This document shows, piece after piece, positions 18,649-27,585 of a stretch of DNA of 64,000 nucleotides. Numbering within the stretch: position 1 is the stretch's first letter; each line of letters begins with the position of its first letter. This stretch comes from Streptomyces gobiensis (GTDB lineage: Bacteria; Actinomycetota; Actinomycetes; Streptomycetales; Streptomycetaceae): NCBI RefSeq assembly GCF_021216675.1, contig NZ_CP086120.1, positions 248,001 through 312,000 on the forward strand, read 5' to 3'. Made by a program: the position numbers and the translations under genes. The notes below the pieces were generated by a model that had not been told where the DNA came from, ran no database searches, and worked only from the letters and a program-made list of their open reading frames with translations.

Positions 18649-20160
18649 TCAGCCGCCGGACAGCACTCGGACCAGGTCTTCCGCTGTACGACAGCGGTCC
18701 AGGAGCTCCTTGACGTGGTTGCGCGTCCCGCGCAGTGGCTCCAGGGTAGGGACCCGCTGCAGAGAGTCACGGCCGGGGAGGTCGAAGATCACCGAGTCCC
18801 AGGAGGCCGCCGCGACATCGTCGGCGTACTGCTCAAGGCAGCGGCCCCGGAAGTACGCCCGGGTGTCCTCGGGCGGCTTGCTCTGGGCTCGTACGACATC
18901 CGGCTCCTTCAGGAGCCGCTGCATCTTCCCCCGGGTCGCCAGACGGTTGTAGAGGCCCTTGTCGGGGCGTACGTCCGCGTACTGGAGGTCCACCAGCTGG
19001 AGGCGGGCGGCGTCCCAGTCGAGGTTGTCTCGGCGGCGGTAGCCCTCCATGAGCTCTCGTTTGGCGATCCAGTCCAGCTCACCGGACAGGCTCATGGGGT
19101 CGGTCTCCAGCCGGGCCAGTACGTCCTCCCAGCGGCCGAGCACATCCTTGGTCTGGTCATCCGCGTCGGCACCCCAGCGCTCCTCGACATATTTGCGGGC
19201 CAGTTCGTAGTACTCCATCTGCAGCTGTACGGCGGTGAGTGTGCGCCCGCTACGCAGCGTGATGAGCTGGCCCAGAGTGGCGTCGTGGCTGACCTGGTGA
19301 AGGGTGCGTACGGGCTGGTCAACGGCGAGATCGACGGCGATGAAGCCGTCCTCGATCATGGAGAGGACCAGCGAGGTCATGCCCAGCTTCAGATAGGTGG
19401 AGATCTCCGAGAGGTTGGCGTCGCCAATGATGACGTGCAGCCGCCGGTACTTCTCGGCATCGGCGTGCGGCTCGTCGCGGGTGTTGATGATGGGGCGCTT
19501 GAGGGTGGTCTCCAGGCCGACCTCCACCTCGAAGTAATCGGCGCGCTGGCTGATCTGGAAGCCGTTTTCGCTGCCGTCCTGGCCGATGCCGACCCGGCCC
19601 GCGCCACAGATGACCTGGCGGGAGACGAAGAAGGGCGTCAGATGGCGCACGATGTCCGAGAAGGGGGTCTCCCGCTTCATCAGGTAGTTCTCATGGGTGC
19701 CGTAGGAGGCGCCCTTGTTGTCGGTGTTGTTCTTGTAGAGGTGGATCGGCTGGGCGCCGGGCACCTCGGCGGCGCGCTGGGCGGCCTCAGCCATGATGCG
19801 CTCGCCCGCCTTGTCCCACAGGACAGCGTCCCGGGGGTTGGTGACCTCGGGCGCGCTGTACTCAGGGTGAGCATGGTCGACGTACAGCCGGGCACCGTTG
19901 GTCAGGATGACGTTGGCCAGGCCGATGTCCTCGTCGGTCAGCTGGCTGGCATCGGCTGCCTCGCGTGCGAGGTCGAAGCCACGGGCGTCCCGCAGCGGGT
20001 TTTCCTCCTCGAAGTCCCAGCGGGCGCGGCGCGCCCGGTGCATCGCCGCCGCGTAGGCGTTGACCACCTGGGATGAGGTGAGCATGGCATTGGCGTTGGG
20101 GTGGCCGGGAACGGAGATCCCGTACTCCGTCTCGATGCCCATTACTCGCCGTACGGTCAT
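18649..20160 (-). CDS. dop: Deamidase/depupylase of Pup (Dop)
   Basis: 503 residues, homologous to PafA. Seen: [52 protein letters not shown], and [20 protein letters not shown]. The Dop-type loop after the first strand ([16 protein letters not shown]) separates it from PafA. Because Pup here already ends in Glu, its main role would be removing Pup from conjugates. The start is ATG 20160. It lies 121 bases upstream of pup and 235 bases downstream of arc, behind a strong terminator. Confidence 0.97.
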   Translation of the reverse strand: MTVRRVMGIETEYGISVPGHPNANAMLTSSQVVNAYAAAMHRARRARWDFEEENPLRDARGFDLAREAADASQLTDEDIGLANVILTNGARLYVDHAHPEYSAPEVTNPRDAVLWDKAGERIMAEAAQRAAEVPGAQPIHLYKNNTDNKGASYGTHENYLMKRETPFSDIVRHLTPFFVSRQVICGAGRVGIGQDGSENGFQISQRADYFEVEVGLETTLKRPIINTRDEPHADAEKYRRLHVIIGDANLSEISTYLKLGMTSLVLSMIEDGFIAVDLAVDQPVRTLHQVSHDATLGQLITLRSGRTLTAVQLQMEYYELARKYVEERWGADADDQTKDVLGRWEDVLARLETDPMSLSGELDWIAKRELMEGYRRRDNLDWDAARLQLVDLQYADVRPDKGLYNRLATRGKMQRLLKEPDVVRAQSKPPEDTRAYFRGRCLEQYADDVAAASWDSVIFDLPGRDSLQRVPTLEPLRGTRNHVKELLDRCRTAEDLVRVLSGG

Positions 20161-20338
20161 GCGGCCCTCCTTGCCTGGCAGTGACCCGTCACTGGGCTAC
20201 CGCTCAAGTCCCGCTGCGCATCCGACCCGTATGCGGTCCCCGGCACCGCACTGCGCGTCGCGACGGTACGGTCGAGCCTAGAACGACTGAGCTGTGCTGG
20301 GGAGATCACTACGGGCTTACCTCTAGCCGACTTCGTGG

Positions 20339-20386
20339 AAAACGGTCCGGCTGCGGGTGCCCGTCCCCGGGCACCCGCAGCCGGAC
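20339..20386 (-). terminator. Rho-independent terminator of arc
   Basis: A perfect 18-bp stem (20346-20363 with 20368-20385) and a 4-nt loop; a further G-C pair extends it. On the minus strand TTTT follows almost at once (complement of 20339-20342). It begins 10 bases after the arc stop and separates arc from dop. Confidence 0.92.
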
Positions 20387-20395
20387 GGTTGCGCT

Positions 20396-22162
20396 CTACA
20401 GGTACTGACCGGTGTTGGCCACTGTGTCGATGGAGCGTCCGGTGTCCGCGCCCTGCTTGCCGGTGACGAGCGTGCGGATGAAGACGATCCGCTCGCCCTT
20501 CTTGCCGGAGATACGGGCCCAGTCGTCCGGGTTGGTGGTGTTGGGCAGGTCCTCGTTCTCCTTGAACTCGTCGACGCAGGCGGCGAGCAGGTGGGAGACG
20601 CGCAGGCCCTTCTGGTTGTGGTCGAGGAAGGCCTTGATGGCCATTTTCTTGGCCCGGTCGACGATGTTCTGGATCATCGCTCCGGAGTTGAAGTCCTTGA
20701 AGTAGAGGACTTCCTTGTCACCGTTGGCGTAGGTGACCTCGAGGAAGCGGTTCTCCTCGGACTCCGCGTACATCTGCTCGACGACCGACTGGATCATGGC
20801 GGCTACGGCGGCTTCCGCGCTTCCGCCGTGTTCGGCGAGGTCGTCGGTGTGCACGGGGAGGGTGGGGGTCAGGTACTTGGAGAAGATGTCCTTCGCGGCT
20901 TCCGCGTCCGGCCGCTCAATCTTGATTTTCACATCAAGACGGCCGGGGCGCAGGATGGCCGGATCGATCATGTCCTCGCGGTTGGAGGCGCCGATGACGA
21001 TGACGTTCTCCAGGCCCTCCACGCCGTCGATCTCGGAGAGCAGCTGGGGAACGATGGTGTTTTCCACGTCCGAGCTGACTCCGGAGCCGCGGGTGCGGAA
21101 GAGGGAGTCCATCTCGTCGAAGAAGACGATGACGGGAGTGCCTTCGCTCGCCTTCTCGCGGGCTCGCTGGAAGACCAGCCGGATATGCCGTTCGGTCTCG
21201 CCGACGTATTTGTTGAGGAGCTCTGGGCCCTTGATATTGAGGAAGAAGCTCTTTCCGGCGGGTTTACCGGTGACCTCGGCGACCTTCTTGGCCAGGGAGT
21301 TGGCGACAGCCTTGGCGATGAGTGTCTTGCCGCAGCCGGGGGGGCCGTAGAGCAGCACGCCCTTGGGCGGGCGCAGCTCGTGCTCCTTGAACAGGTCGGG
21401 GTAGAGGTAGGGGAGCTCGACCGCGTCGCGGATCAGTTCGATCTGACCGCTCAGTCCGCCGATCTTGGTGTAGTCGATGTCCGGGACTTCTTCGAGGACG
21501 AGCTCTTCGACCTCGCTCTTGGGAACGATTTCGTAGACATAGCCGGAGCGGGATTCGAGGAGCAGGGCGTCGCCTGCACGCAGCGTGGCCTCCAGCAGCG
21601 GCTCGGCGAGCCGTACCACACGCTCTTCGTCGGTGTGCCCGACCACGAGGGCTCGTTCGCCGTCCTCGAGGACTTCCTTGAGGGTGACGATGTCTCCGGC
21701 GCGCTCGAATTCCATGGCGTCGACCACGTTGAGCGCTTCGTTGAGCATGACCTCTTGGCCACGCTGGAGCTCTTCGAGCTCGACGCTGGGGCTGACATTG
21801 ACCCGGAGCTTGCGCCCTCCGGTGAAGATGTCGGCCGTGCCGTCCTCATTGGCCTGCAGAAAGGCGCCGAAGCCAGCCGGTGGCTGGGCGAGCCGGTCGA
21901 CTTCCTCCTTGAGGGCGACGATCTGGTCGCGGGCTTCACGGAGGGTGTTGGCGAGCCGCTCGTTCTGTGCGGACACGCCGGCCAGGTTGGTCTGCAGCTC
22001 GACGATCCGCTCCTCGAGAATCCGAGTGTGGCGCGGAGAGTCGGCGAGCTTCCGGCGCAGGACGGCGATTTCCTGCTCAAGATAGGCAACCTGGCCGGCC
22101 GGGTCATCGGAACCCCGACCGGGCCGGGTGCCGCGGTTGATGTCGTCGTCGTGGGCTGCCAC
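20396..22162 (-). CDS. arc: Proteasome-associated AAA ATPase Arc (Mpa)
   Basis: 588 residues. A hexameric ring unfolds pupylated proteins and passes them to the 20S core. N-terminal coiled coil (about 10-80) captures Pup, then OB-type interdomain, then AAA module with Walker A GPPGCGKT, Walker [13 protein letters not shown] and [18 protein letters not shown]. The C-terminus ends GQYL, the HbYX-like tail that docks into the alpha ring. The start is GTG 22162 with GGAGG upstream; an in-frame start 18 bases earlier is less likely. Confidence 0.97.
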   Translation of the reverse strand: MAAHDDDINRGTRPGRGSDDPAGQVAYLEQEIAVLRRKLADSPRHTRILEERIVELQTNLAGVSAQNERLANTLREARDQIVALKEEVDRLAQPPAGFGAFLQANEDGTADIFTGGRKLRVNVSPSVELEELQRGQEVMLNEALNVVDAMEFERAGDIVTLKEVLEDGERALVVGHTDEERVVRLAEPLLEATLRAGDALLLESRSGYVYEIVPKSEVEELVLEEVPDIDYTKIGGLSGQIELIRDAVELPYLYPDLFKEHELRPPKGVLLYGPPGCGKTLIAKAVANSLAKKVAEVTGKPAGKSFFLNIKGPELLNKYVGETERHIRLVFQRAREKASEGTPVIVFFDEMDSLFRTRGSGVSSDVENTIVPQLLSEIDGVEGLENVIVIGASNREDMIDPAILRPGRLDVKIKIERPDAEAAKDIFSKYLTPTLPVHTDDLAEHGGSAEAAVAAMIQSVVEQMYAESEENRFLEVTYANGDKEVLYFKDFNSGAMIQNIVDRAKKMAIKAFLDHNQKGLRVSHLLAACVDEFKENEDLPNTTNPDDWARISGKKGERIVFIRTLVTGKQGADTGRSIDTVANTGQYL

Positions 22163-22403
22163 GGTCCTCACCTCCTCCAAGGGGAGCTGGACGCTTCCTG
22201 ACCCTACCTGGGCCTGTGGTGGTTGAAACCCCTAGATCACAAAGACGGTCGGGGTGTGTCTGATCTTCACCCTTGCGCACTCCCTCACGCCAGGGGAATA
22301 CCCACCCAACAACATCGGAAAGCGACCGGTTGTATCGTCAGGGTGGTCAACACCCGTCAGGGTTGGCTCCAATTGGTTCACTCGCGCAGGAACGGCAGGC
22401 GAC

Positions 22404-22703
22404 ATGACCGTGCAGAACGATGCGGCTACCGGTGAGCTTGAGGTCTGGATCGACCAGGACCTCTGCACCGGTGACGGCATCTGTGCCCAGTACGCGCCCG
22501 AGGTCTTCGAGCTGGACATCGATGGGCTCGCCTATGTGAAGGGCAAGGATGACGCGCTGCGGACGGCGGCCGGGGCGACCGCCCCGGTGCCGTTGCCGCT
22601 ATTGAATGATGTGGTGGATTCAGTCAGGGACTGTCCTGGCGAGTGTATCCATGTACGTCGGGTTTCGGACAACGTCGAGGTCTACGGCCCCGACACGGAG
22701 TAA
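22404..22703 (+). CDS. Ferredoxin
   Basis: 99 residues. The pattern WIDQDLCTGDGICAQYAPEVF, then DCPGEC near the C-terminus, gives CxxxxxC plus CxxxC, consistent with a small 3Fe-4S or 4Fe-4S ferredoxin of actinobacteria, often a P450 or oxidoreductase partner. The start is ATG 22404 after a GCAGG motif; the frame stays open upstream but without conserved features. It is divergent from arc and convergent, with a 4-base gap, with the next gene. Its redox partner is not nearby. Confidence 0.88.
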   Translation: MTVQNDAATGELEVWIDQDLCTGDGICAQYAPEVFELDIDGLAYVKGKDDALRTAAGATAPVPLPLLNDVVDSVRDCPGECIHVRRVSDNVEVYGPDTE

Positions 22704-22707
22704 GGGA

Positions 22708-23307
22708 TCACACACTCCCTGTGAGGGGTGCCGCGCGGAGGGCGAACTTCCCGTCTTCCCAGTCCCATTTGACGTCGCGCTCCATGTCCGGGCAGCAGCG
22801 TGGGACGTCGTCGGAGGAGTAGCCGCGCAGTTTCGCGGCGATGGTGCGGCCGCGCACGGTGAAGTTCTCCACGGTCAGCTGCTCCGCCGGGTCCACCAGG
22901 GTCTCCGCGACGCGTGGTTCGCCGGTGCCGTCGGCGGGCTGGGCCAGTACGTACATGCCGCTGGGCGGGGTGCCCGTGCCGGTGGCGCAGCGCACCACGG
23001 CGACGGTCTCGTACTGGCCGTCGCCATCGAAGTCGATGGCGGCCTGGTCGATGACGGCTACGTCCCAGGGGCCGCAGTCTATGGGGTAGGCCGCCTTGGC
23101 GGGATCGGGGCCGGTCGCTGCGCTGGGGGTGCCGACCGGGCCCGCCGGGGTGGCGGTGGCGTCGGAGGGCTGGACGAGCGCCGTGGCGCCGAGCACCGCG
23201 CCGAGGGCTGCGGCGGTAGCGAGCCAGTGCACCGTTCGGGCGCGGGTGTGCGGGAGGTCTGGGCGGGGCGGCGGCGGGAAGGACGCTGAGCCTGCCGAGG
23301 GCTGCAC
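22708..23307 (-). CDS. Exported or membrane-anchored protein of unknown function
   Basis: 199 residues with a Pro-rich N-terminus, one hydrophobic segment (TVHWLATAAALGAVLGATAL), then an extracellular part with DFDGDGQYETVAVVRC, which resembles an FG-GAP/EF-type Ca-binding repeat, and CCPDMERDVKW. Four Cys outside the membrane could form disulfides. I chose GTG 23307, which has AGGAGA ten bases upstream; ATG 23361 is an in-frame alternative. I do not recognise the family. Confidence 0.7.
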   Translation of the reverse strand: MQPSAGSASFPPPPRPDLPHTRARTVHWLATAAALGAVLGATALVQPSDATATPAGPVGTPSAATGPDPAKAAYPIDCGPWDVAVIDQAAIDFDGDGQYETVAVVRCATGTGTPPSGMYVLAQPADGTGEPRVAETLVDPAEQLTVENFTVRGRTIAAKLRGYSSDDVPRCCPDMERDVKWDWEDGKFALRAAPLTGSV

Positions 23308-23403
23308 GCGGGAAGTCTCCTGTGAGAGCTGTGGCGGTGGGGATGCCCAGCATCGTGCCATACGTCACACGGCGATGGAACGACCTGACTGCCAAGTCAA
23401 CGT

Positions 23404-23454
23404 AAATATGCCGCTGCCGAGTTCCGTGGTCCGGAACGCGGCAGCGGCATATTT
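23404..23454. terminator. Long bidirectional terminator-like hairpin after trmI
   Basis: A 16-bp perfect stem, AAATATGCCGCTGCCG (23404-23419) with its complement at 23439-23454, and a nested GTTCCG/CGGAAC stem in the loop. The A/T end of the stem supplies T-runs in both directions. It lies 33 bases after the trmI stop. Confidence 0.85.
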
Positions 23455-23486
23455 CAGCAGTGGTTTACCGCCGTTGCTCGTTCGTC

Positions 23487-24413
23487 CTATTTCCCCGCTT
23501 CGCCCCGGCCGCCCGGCGCTCCTCTGTCCCCACCACCCGGCCCTACGTAGTCCTCGCCATAGGCGCCCTTGGCGGGGCGGCGGCGGCGCAGTGGTGGCTC
23601 GACGCCGTCGGCGAGGCGGCGGGCGGTGAGCAGGAAGCCGGTGTGCCCGATCATGCGGTGGTCGGGGCGTACGGCCAGGCCTTCGACGTGCCAGTTGCGG
23701 ACCATGGTTTCCCAGGCTGAGGGCTCGTTGAAGGTGCCGTGTTCACGGATCGCCTCGACGGTGCGGGCGAGCTGGGTGGTGGTGGCGACGTAGGCGCAGA
23801 GGATGCCGCCGGGGACGAGCGACTTGGAGACGGCGTCCAGGCACTCCCAGGGGGCGAGCATGTCGAGGATGACGCGGTCGATCCCGGTGTCGGAGAGGTT
23901 GTCCTGGAGGTCTCCGACGGTGAGCTGCCAGGCGGGGTGTTCGCTGCCGAAGTAGCGCTCGACGTTCTTCTTGGCGATGTCGGCGAAGTCGGCCCGGCGC
24001 TCGTAGGAGTGCAGCATGCCCTGGTCACCGATGGCGCGCAGCAGGAAGGTGCTCAGCGAGCCGGAGCCGACGCCTGCCTCGACGACGCGTGCGCCGGGGA
24101 AGATGTCGGCCATGGCGAGGACCTGGCCGGCGTCCTTGGGGTAGACGACGGCCGCACCGCGCGGCATGGACAGGACGTAGTCGGGGAGCAGGGGGCGCAG
24201 CGCGAGGTAGGCGACGTTTCCGGTGGTACGGACGACACTGCCTTCGGGAGCACCGATCAGCTCGTCGTGGGGGAAGGCTCCCTTGTGGGTGTGGAAGCTC
24301 TTCCCCGCTTCGAGCGTGAAGGTGTAGTGGCGTCCCTTGGGATCGGTGAGCTGGACCTGGTCCCCGACCTGGAAGGGCCCGCGACGGCGGGCGGCACCGG
24401 TCGGTTCGGACAT
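23487..24413 (-). CDS. trmI: tRNA (adenine-58-N1)-methyltransferase
   Basis: 308 residues. SAM-dependent enzyme modifying A58 in the T-loop of tRNA. Seen: N-terminal beta domain (GDQVQLTDPKGRHYTFTL, FHTHKGAFPHDELIG), then SAM-binding VVEAGVGSGSLSTFLLRAIG, YERRADFADIAKKN, and VILDMLAPWECLD. The tail is Gly/Glu rich. The start is ATG 24413. It follows the site-2 protease gene by 65 bases on the same strand. The homologue sits near the proteasome locus in other actinobacteria too. Confidence 0.94.
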   Translation of the reverse strand: MSEPTGAARRRGPFQVGDQVQLTDPKGRHYTFTLEAGKSFHTHKGAFPHDELIGAPEGSVVRTTGNVAYLALRPLLPDYVLSMPRGAAVVYPKDAGQVLAMADIFPGARVVEAGVGSGSLSTFLLRAIGDQGMLHSYERRADFADIAKKNVERYFGSEHPAWQLTVGDLQDNLSDTGIDRVILDMLAPWECLDAVSKSLVPGGILCAYVATTTQLARTVEAIREHGTFNEPSAWETMVRNWHVEGLAVRPDHRMIGHTGFLLTARRLADGVEPPLRRRRPAKGAYGEDYVGPGGGDRGAPGGRGEAGK

Positions 24414-24478
24414 ACGAGCAAGAGTAGTCGAGCGGGGGCCGGGGGCCGAATCGAGGTCGGTCCGCGGGTGGACGCCGG

Positions 24479-25795
24479 TCAGGTGCTGGATTTGGCCATG
24501 GCGGCGACGAAGGCGCGCTCGACGTCGCCGGTGGAGAGCACTCCGTAGATCTCGCCGGTGTCCTCGACGACCAGGTATTCGGTGGCGGGGGTGATCCGGA
24601 GATGGTCGATGAGCTCTTCGCCGGCGAGCTCGGCGGAGACCCGCATGCCGTCGGTGAGGTCCTGGGCGAGGCTGCTGACGGCGACCCAGGGGCGGCGGTG
24701 CTCGGGGACGGAGACGATGCCGGATTCGCGGACGACGCCGGTGGGGGCGCCTTGGCCGTCCACGATGACGAGGGCGCGGGCGCCGGCTTCGTTGGCGCGG
24801 CGCAGGGCCTCGGAGAGCGGGGTGTCGGAGGTGACGGGGATGGCGCGCCGGGTGAGGACTCGGGCGCGCAGCTCGGGGAGGCGGGCGCGGAGGCGGGCCA
24901 TACGGAGGCTGTTTCCGGCGCCGGTCCAGATGATCGCGGCGAGGATGGCGGCGAGCAGGGCGTCGGTCAGTGAGTTGAGTCCGCCGACGCTCTCGCCGCG
25001 GGACAGGCCGCTGGCGTGGGTGGCCAGTGGGAGTCCGATGAGGACGGTGACGGCGAGGCCGCGGCCGGTCCAGGCGGCGGCGATGGTGCCGGTCATGGGG
25101 TTGCCGCTGAGCTTCCAGATCACGGCGCGGAGCATGCGGCCGCCGTCCAGGGGGAGGCCGGGCAGGAGGTTGAAGACGGCGACAATGAGGTTGGAGATCA
25201 TCAGTCCGGCGAGCAGGACGCCTGGGACGCTGCGGGGCTCGACTACGTACATGCCGACGTAGAAGAGTCCGGCGAGGGCGAGGGAGAGCAGCGGGCCGAC
25301 GAAGGCGAGGACGAATTCCCGGCCGGGGGTCTCAGACTCCTTTTCGATCTCGGATACGCCGCCGAAGAACTGGAGCTGGATGCGGCGCACCGGGAGCTTG
25401 AAGCGGAGGGCCGCGACCGTATGGGCCAGTTCATGGACGAATACGGAGGCGTAGAAGGCCACTGCGAAGAAGAGTGCGATGAAGTAGCGGGCGGTGCCGA
25501 GGCCGGGCAGGACGCGGTCGAGTTGGGAGCCGAAGACCCAGGTGATGAGGGCGGCGACGAGGAACCAGCTGGGAGCGACGTAGACGGGCACTCCGAAGGG
25601 GCGACCCATGAGGATGCCGCCGCCGGTCGCCCGCGGGCGCTGCTTTCTGCCGTCCCTGGTGTCCGTGTGGCGGCTGCCAGTGTTGTCAGAGATATCAGCG
25701 CTGTCAGCGCCCTCAGCGCCGTCAGGTCTGTCGTCCCCGGGGCCTTGGCTCCGGGTCTGCGGCTGCGGCTTCCCGCCGTTGTCCGTGTCTCCCAC
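24479..25795 (-). CDS. Site-2 protease family membrane zinc protease with CBS domains
   Basis: 438 residues. After a disordered hydrophilic N-terminus (about 60 residues), membrane helices carry the zinc motif HELAH (in ASVFVHELAHTVAALRF) and the second motif FNLLPGLPLDGGRML. The C-terminal part (about 305-438) is two CBS modules (AIPVTSDTPLSEALRRANE, YLVVEDTGEIYGVLSTGDV). It probably performs intramembrane cleavage of a membrane-bound regulator, modulated by nucleotide binding. The start is GTG 25795 with AGGGG upstream. It is divergent from the RecB-like gene. Confidence 0.92.
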   Translation of the reverse strand: MGDTDNGGKPQPQTRSQGPGDDRPDGAEGADSADISDNTGSRHTDTRDGRKQRPRATGGGILMGRPFGVPVYVAPSWFLVAALITWVFGSQLDRVLPGLGTARYFIALFFAVAFYASVFVHELAHTVAALRFKLPVRRIQLQFFGGVSEIEKESETPGREFVLAFVGPLLSLALAGLFYVGMYVVEPRSVPGVLLAGLMISNLIVAVFNLLPGLPLDGGRMLRAVIWKLSGNPMTGTIAAAWTGRGLAVTVLIGLPLATHASGLSRGESVGGLNSLTDALLAAILAAIIWTGAGNSLRMARLRARLPELRARVLTRRAIPVTSDTPLSEALRRANEAGARALVIVDGQGAPTGVVRESGIVSVPEHRRPWVAVSSLAQDLTDGMRVSAELAGEELIDHLRITPATEYLVVEDTGEIYGVLSTGDVERAFVAAMAKSST

Positions 25796-25887
25796 GGGAT
25801 CCCCTCATTGCTGCTGTTCTCACACCCGCTCGCAGTCCCTACGATCATGCGGGGCGAGGGGTGGTGTCGTCGATGGTATGTGTCTGA

Positions 25888-25910
25888 CTGTCGGTGGTGG
25901 GTCATAGGGT
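25888..25910 (+). promoter_or_regulatory. PafBC-type (RecA-NDp) promoter before the RecB-like gene
   Basis: CTGTCGGTG (25888-25896), 8 bases, then TAGGGT (25905-25910). The published RecA-NDp motif is TTGTCRGTG-N8-TANNNT, so only the first base differs. Transcription would begin at about 25917-25918, on the start codon of the nuclease gene, giving a leaderless mRNA. Confidence 0.75.
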
Positions 25911-25917
25911 CTGGAGC

Positions 25918-26844
25918 ATGGGAACCTCCGCTGACCGGCCGGCCGCGCCGCCCAAGTCGCTGTCCCCCTCGCGGGCGGCTGACTTTATGCAGTGTCCGTT
26001 GCTGTACCGCTTCCGGGTGATCGACCGGCTGCCGGAGAAACCAAGTGCGGCGGCGACCCGGGGCACGGTGGTGCATGCGGTGCTGGAGCGGCTTTTCGAC
26101 GCTCCAGCGGGGGACCGGAGTGTGCCGCGGGCGCGGGCGATGGTGGCCGGGGAGTGGGAGCGGCTGCTGGCGAGGCGTCCGGAGCTGGCGGAGCTGTTCG
26201 CGGAGGGCGCCGCGGACGGGGAGGGCGTTGCGGACGGGGAGGGCGTTGCGGACGGCGCGGAGCTGGCGCGCTGGCTGGCGGAGGCGGAGGGGCTGGTCGA
26301 GCGGTGGTTCACGCTGGAGGATCCGACGCGGCTGGAGCCCGCGGAGCGTGAGCTGTTCGTGGAAGCGCGGCTGGATTCGGGGCTGCGGCTGCGCGGGATC
26401 ATCGACCGGGTGGATGTCGCACCGACGGGTGATGTGCGGATTGTTGACTACAAGACAGGCAAGGCGCCGCGACCGGAGTTCGCCGGGGAGGCGCTGTTCC
26501 AGATGAAGTTCTATGCGCTGGTGGTGTGGCGGCTGAAGGGTGTGGTGCCGCGGCGGCTGCAGCTGGTCTATCTGGGCAGTGGTGATGTGCTGACGTATGA
26601 CCCGCAGGAGTCGGATCTGCTGGGGGTGGAGCGGAAGCTGCTGGCTCTGTGGGACGCGATTCAGCGGGCCACCGAGTCGGGTGACTGGCGGCCGAGGCCG
26701 GGCAAGCTGTGCGGCTGGTGTGACCATCAGGCGCACTGTCCGGAGTTCGGTGGCACTCCCCCGCCGTATCCGCTCGTTGTTCAGCCGCGGTTGCCGGTGG
26801 ATGAGACGCAGGACGCCCGGGGAGGCCGGGCGGGAGATCGTTGA
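25918..26844 (+). CDS. RecB-family PD-(D/E)XK nuclease with Fe-S cluster
   Basis: 308 residues. The nuclease core is GTVVHAVLERLF, then GIIDRVDVAPTGDVRIVDYKTGK (catalytic Asp, Asp-x-Lys) and QMKFYALVVW. Cys in FMQCPLLYRF and the C-terminal CGWCDHQAHC give the four-Cys Fe-S arrangement seen in AddB and Cas4. It is probably a DNA-end-processing exonuclease in repair. The start is ATG 25918, fitting the predicted leaderless transcript. An 18-bp repeat inserts Asp-Gly-Glu-Gly-Val-Ala units near residue 100. Confidence 0.92.
   Translation: MGTSADRPAAPPKSLSPSRAADFMQCPLLYRFRVIDRLPEKPSAAATRGTVVHAVLERLFDAPAGDRSVPRARAMVAGEWERLLARRPELAELFAEGAADGEGVADGEGVADGAELARWLAEAEGLVERWFTLEDPTRLEPAERELFVEARLDSGLRLRGIIDRVDVAPTGDVRIVDYKTGKAPRPEFAGEALFQMKFYALVVWRLKGVVPRRLQLVYLGSGDVLTYDPQESDLLGVERKLLALWDAIQRATESGDWRPRPGKLCGWCDHQAHCPEFGGTPPPYPLVVQPRLPVDETQDARGGRAGDR
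26212..26255 (+). repeat. 18-bp in-frame tandem repeat in the nuclease gene
   Basis: The unit GCGGACGGGGAGGGCGTT occurs at 26212-26229 and 26230-26247, with a partial third copy to 26255. Each copy adds six residues, so changes in copy number keep the frame. Confidence 0.85.
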
Positions 26845-26892
26845 GCGAGAATGGGGCCGCCTGTGCCTGACGGCCTACGAAGGAGTTTTCCT

Positions 26893-27564
26893 GTGGCAAT
26901 CCGCGTCCTGCTGGTCGATGACCAGCCGCTGCTGCGCACCGGTTTCCGGATGATTCTGGAGGCGGAGCAGGACATCGCCGTGGTGGGAGAGGCCGGGGAC
27001 GGTCTTCAGGCCCTGGACCAGGTGCGGGCGCTGCAGCCCGATGTGGTGCTGATGGACATCCGGATGCCGCGCATGGACGGGGTGGAGGCGACCCGGCAGA
27101 TCACCGGTCCGGCGAAGGACGGTCCGGCGAAGGTGCTGGTGCTGACGACCTTTGATCTGGATGAGTATGTGGTGGAGGCGCTGCGGGCGGGGGCGAGCGG
27201 CTTTCTGCTGAAGGACGCGCCCGCGCAGGAGCTGGTGCAGGCCATCCGGGTGGTCGCGGCGGGTGAGGCGATGCTCGCGCCGAGCATCACGCGTCGGCTG
27301 CTGGACAAGTACGCGGGGAAGCTGCCGACGGGTGAGGATCCGGTGCCGGACACGCTGCACACGCTGACCGAGCGCGAGGTGGAGGTGCTGAAGCTGGTGG
27401 CCCGGGGCCTGTCGAACGCGGAGATCGCGGCGGATCTGTTTGTGAGCGAGACAACGGTCAAGACCCATGTCGGGCATGTGCTGACCAAGCTGGGGCTCCG
27501 CGACCGGGTGCAGGCCGCGGTCTACGCGTATGAGAGTGGGCTGGTCCGTCCCGGGACGCAGTGA
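26893..27564 (+). CDS. NarL/LuxR-family response regulator (orphan)
   Basis: 223 residues. The receiver domain has DD in LLVDDQPLL, the phospho-acceptor Asp in VVLMDIRMPRMDG, and Lys in GFLLKDAP. The C-terminal LuxR helix-turn-helix is LTEREVEVLKLVARGLSNAE followed by IAADLFVSETTVKTHV. The start is GTG 26893 with AAGGAG seven bases upstream. No sensor kinase is adjacent, so the partner must be elsewhere. It lies 48 bases after the nuclease gene and may be co-transcribed with it. Confidence 0.93.
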   Translation: MAIRVLLVDDQPLLRTGFRMILEAEQDIAVVGEAGDGLQALDQVRALQPDVVLMDIRMPRMDGVEATRQITGPAKDGPAKVLVLTTFDLDEYVVEALRAGASGFLLKDAPAQELVQAIRVVAAGEAMLAPSITRRLLDKYAGKLPTGEDPVPDTLHTLTEREVEVLKLVARGLSNAEIAADLFVSETTVKTHVGHVLTKLGLRDRVQAAVYAYESGLVRPGTQ

Positions 27565-27575
27565 CACGTCCCGGG
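27550..27575. terminator. Hairpin with the response regulator stop codon in its loop
   Basis: CCCGGGACG (27550-27558) and CGTCCCGGG (27567-27575) form a 9-bp stem. The 8-nt loop contains the TGA stop (27562-27564). It lies between the convergent response regulator and binding-protein genes. Confidence 0.7.
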
Positions 27576-27585
27576 GCGGTGGGGT

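Noticed and set aside
19718..19740. TTGTCGGTG inside dop
   Set aside because: It lies in coding sequence, and the -10 element does not fit at the 8-base spacing.
22254..22403. N-terminal extension of the ferredoxin
   Set aside because: The extra residues are not ferredoxin-like, and ATG 22404 has a GCAGG motif upstream.
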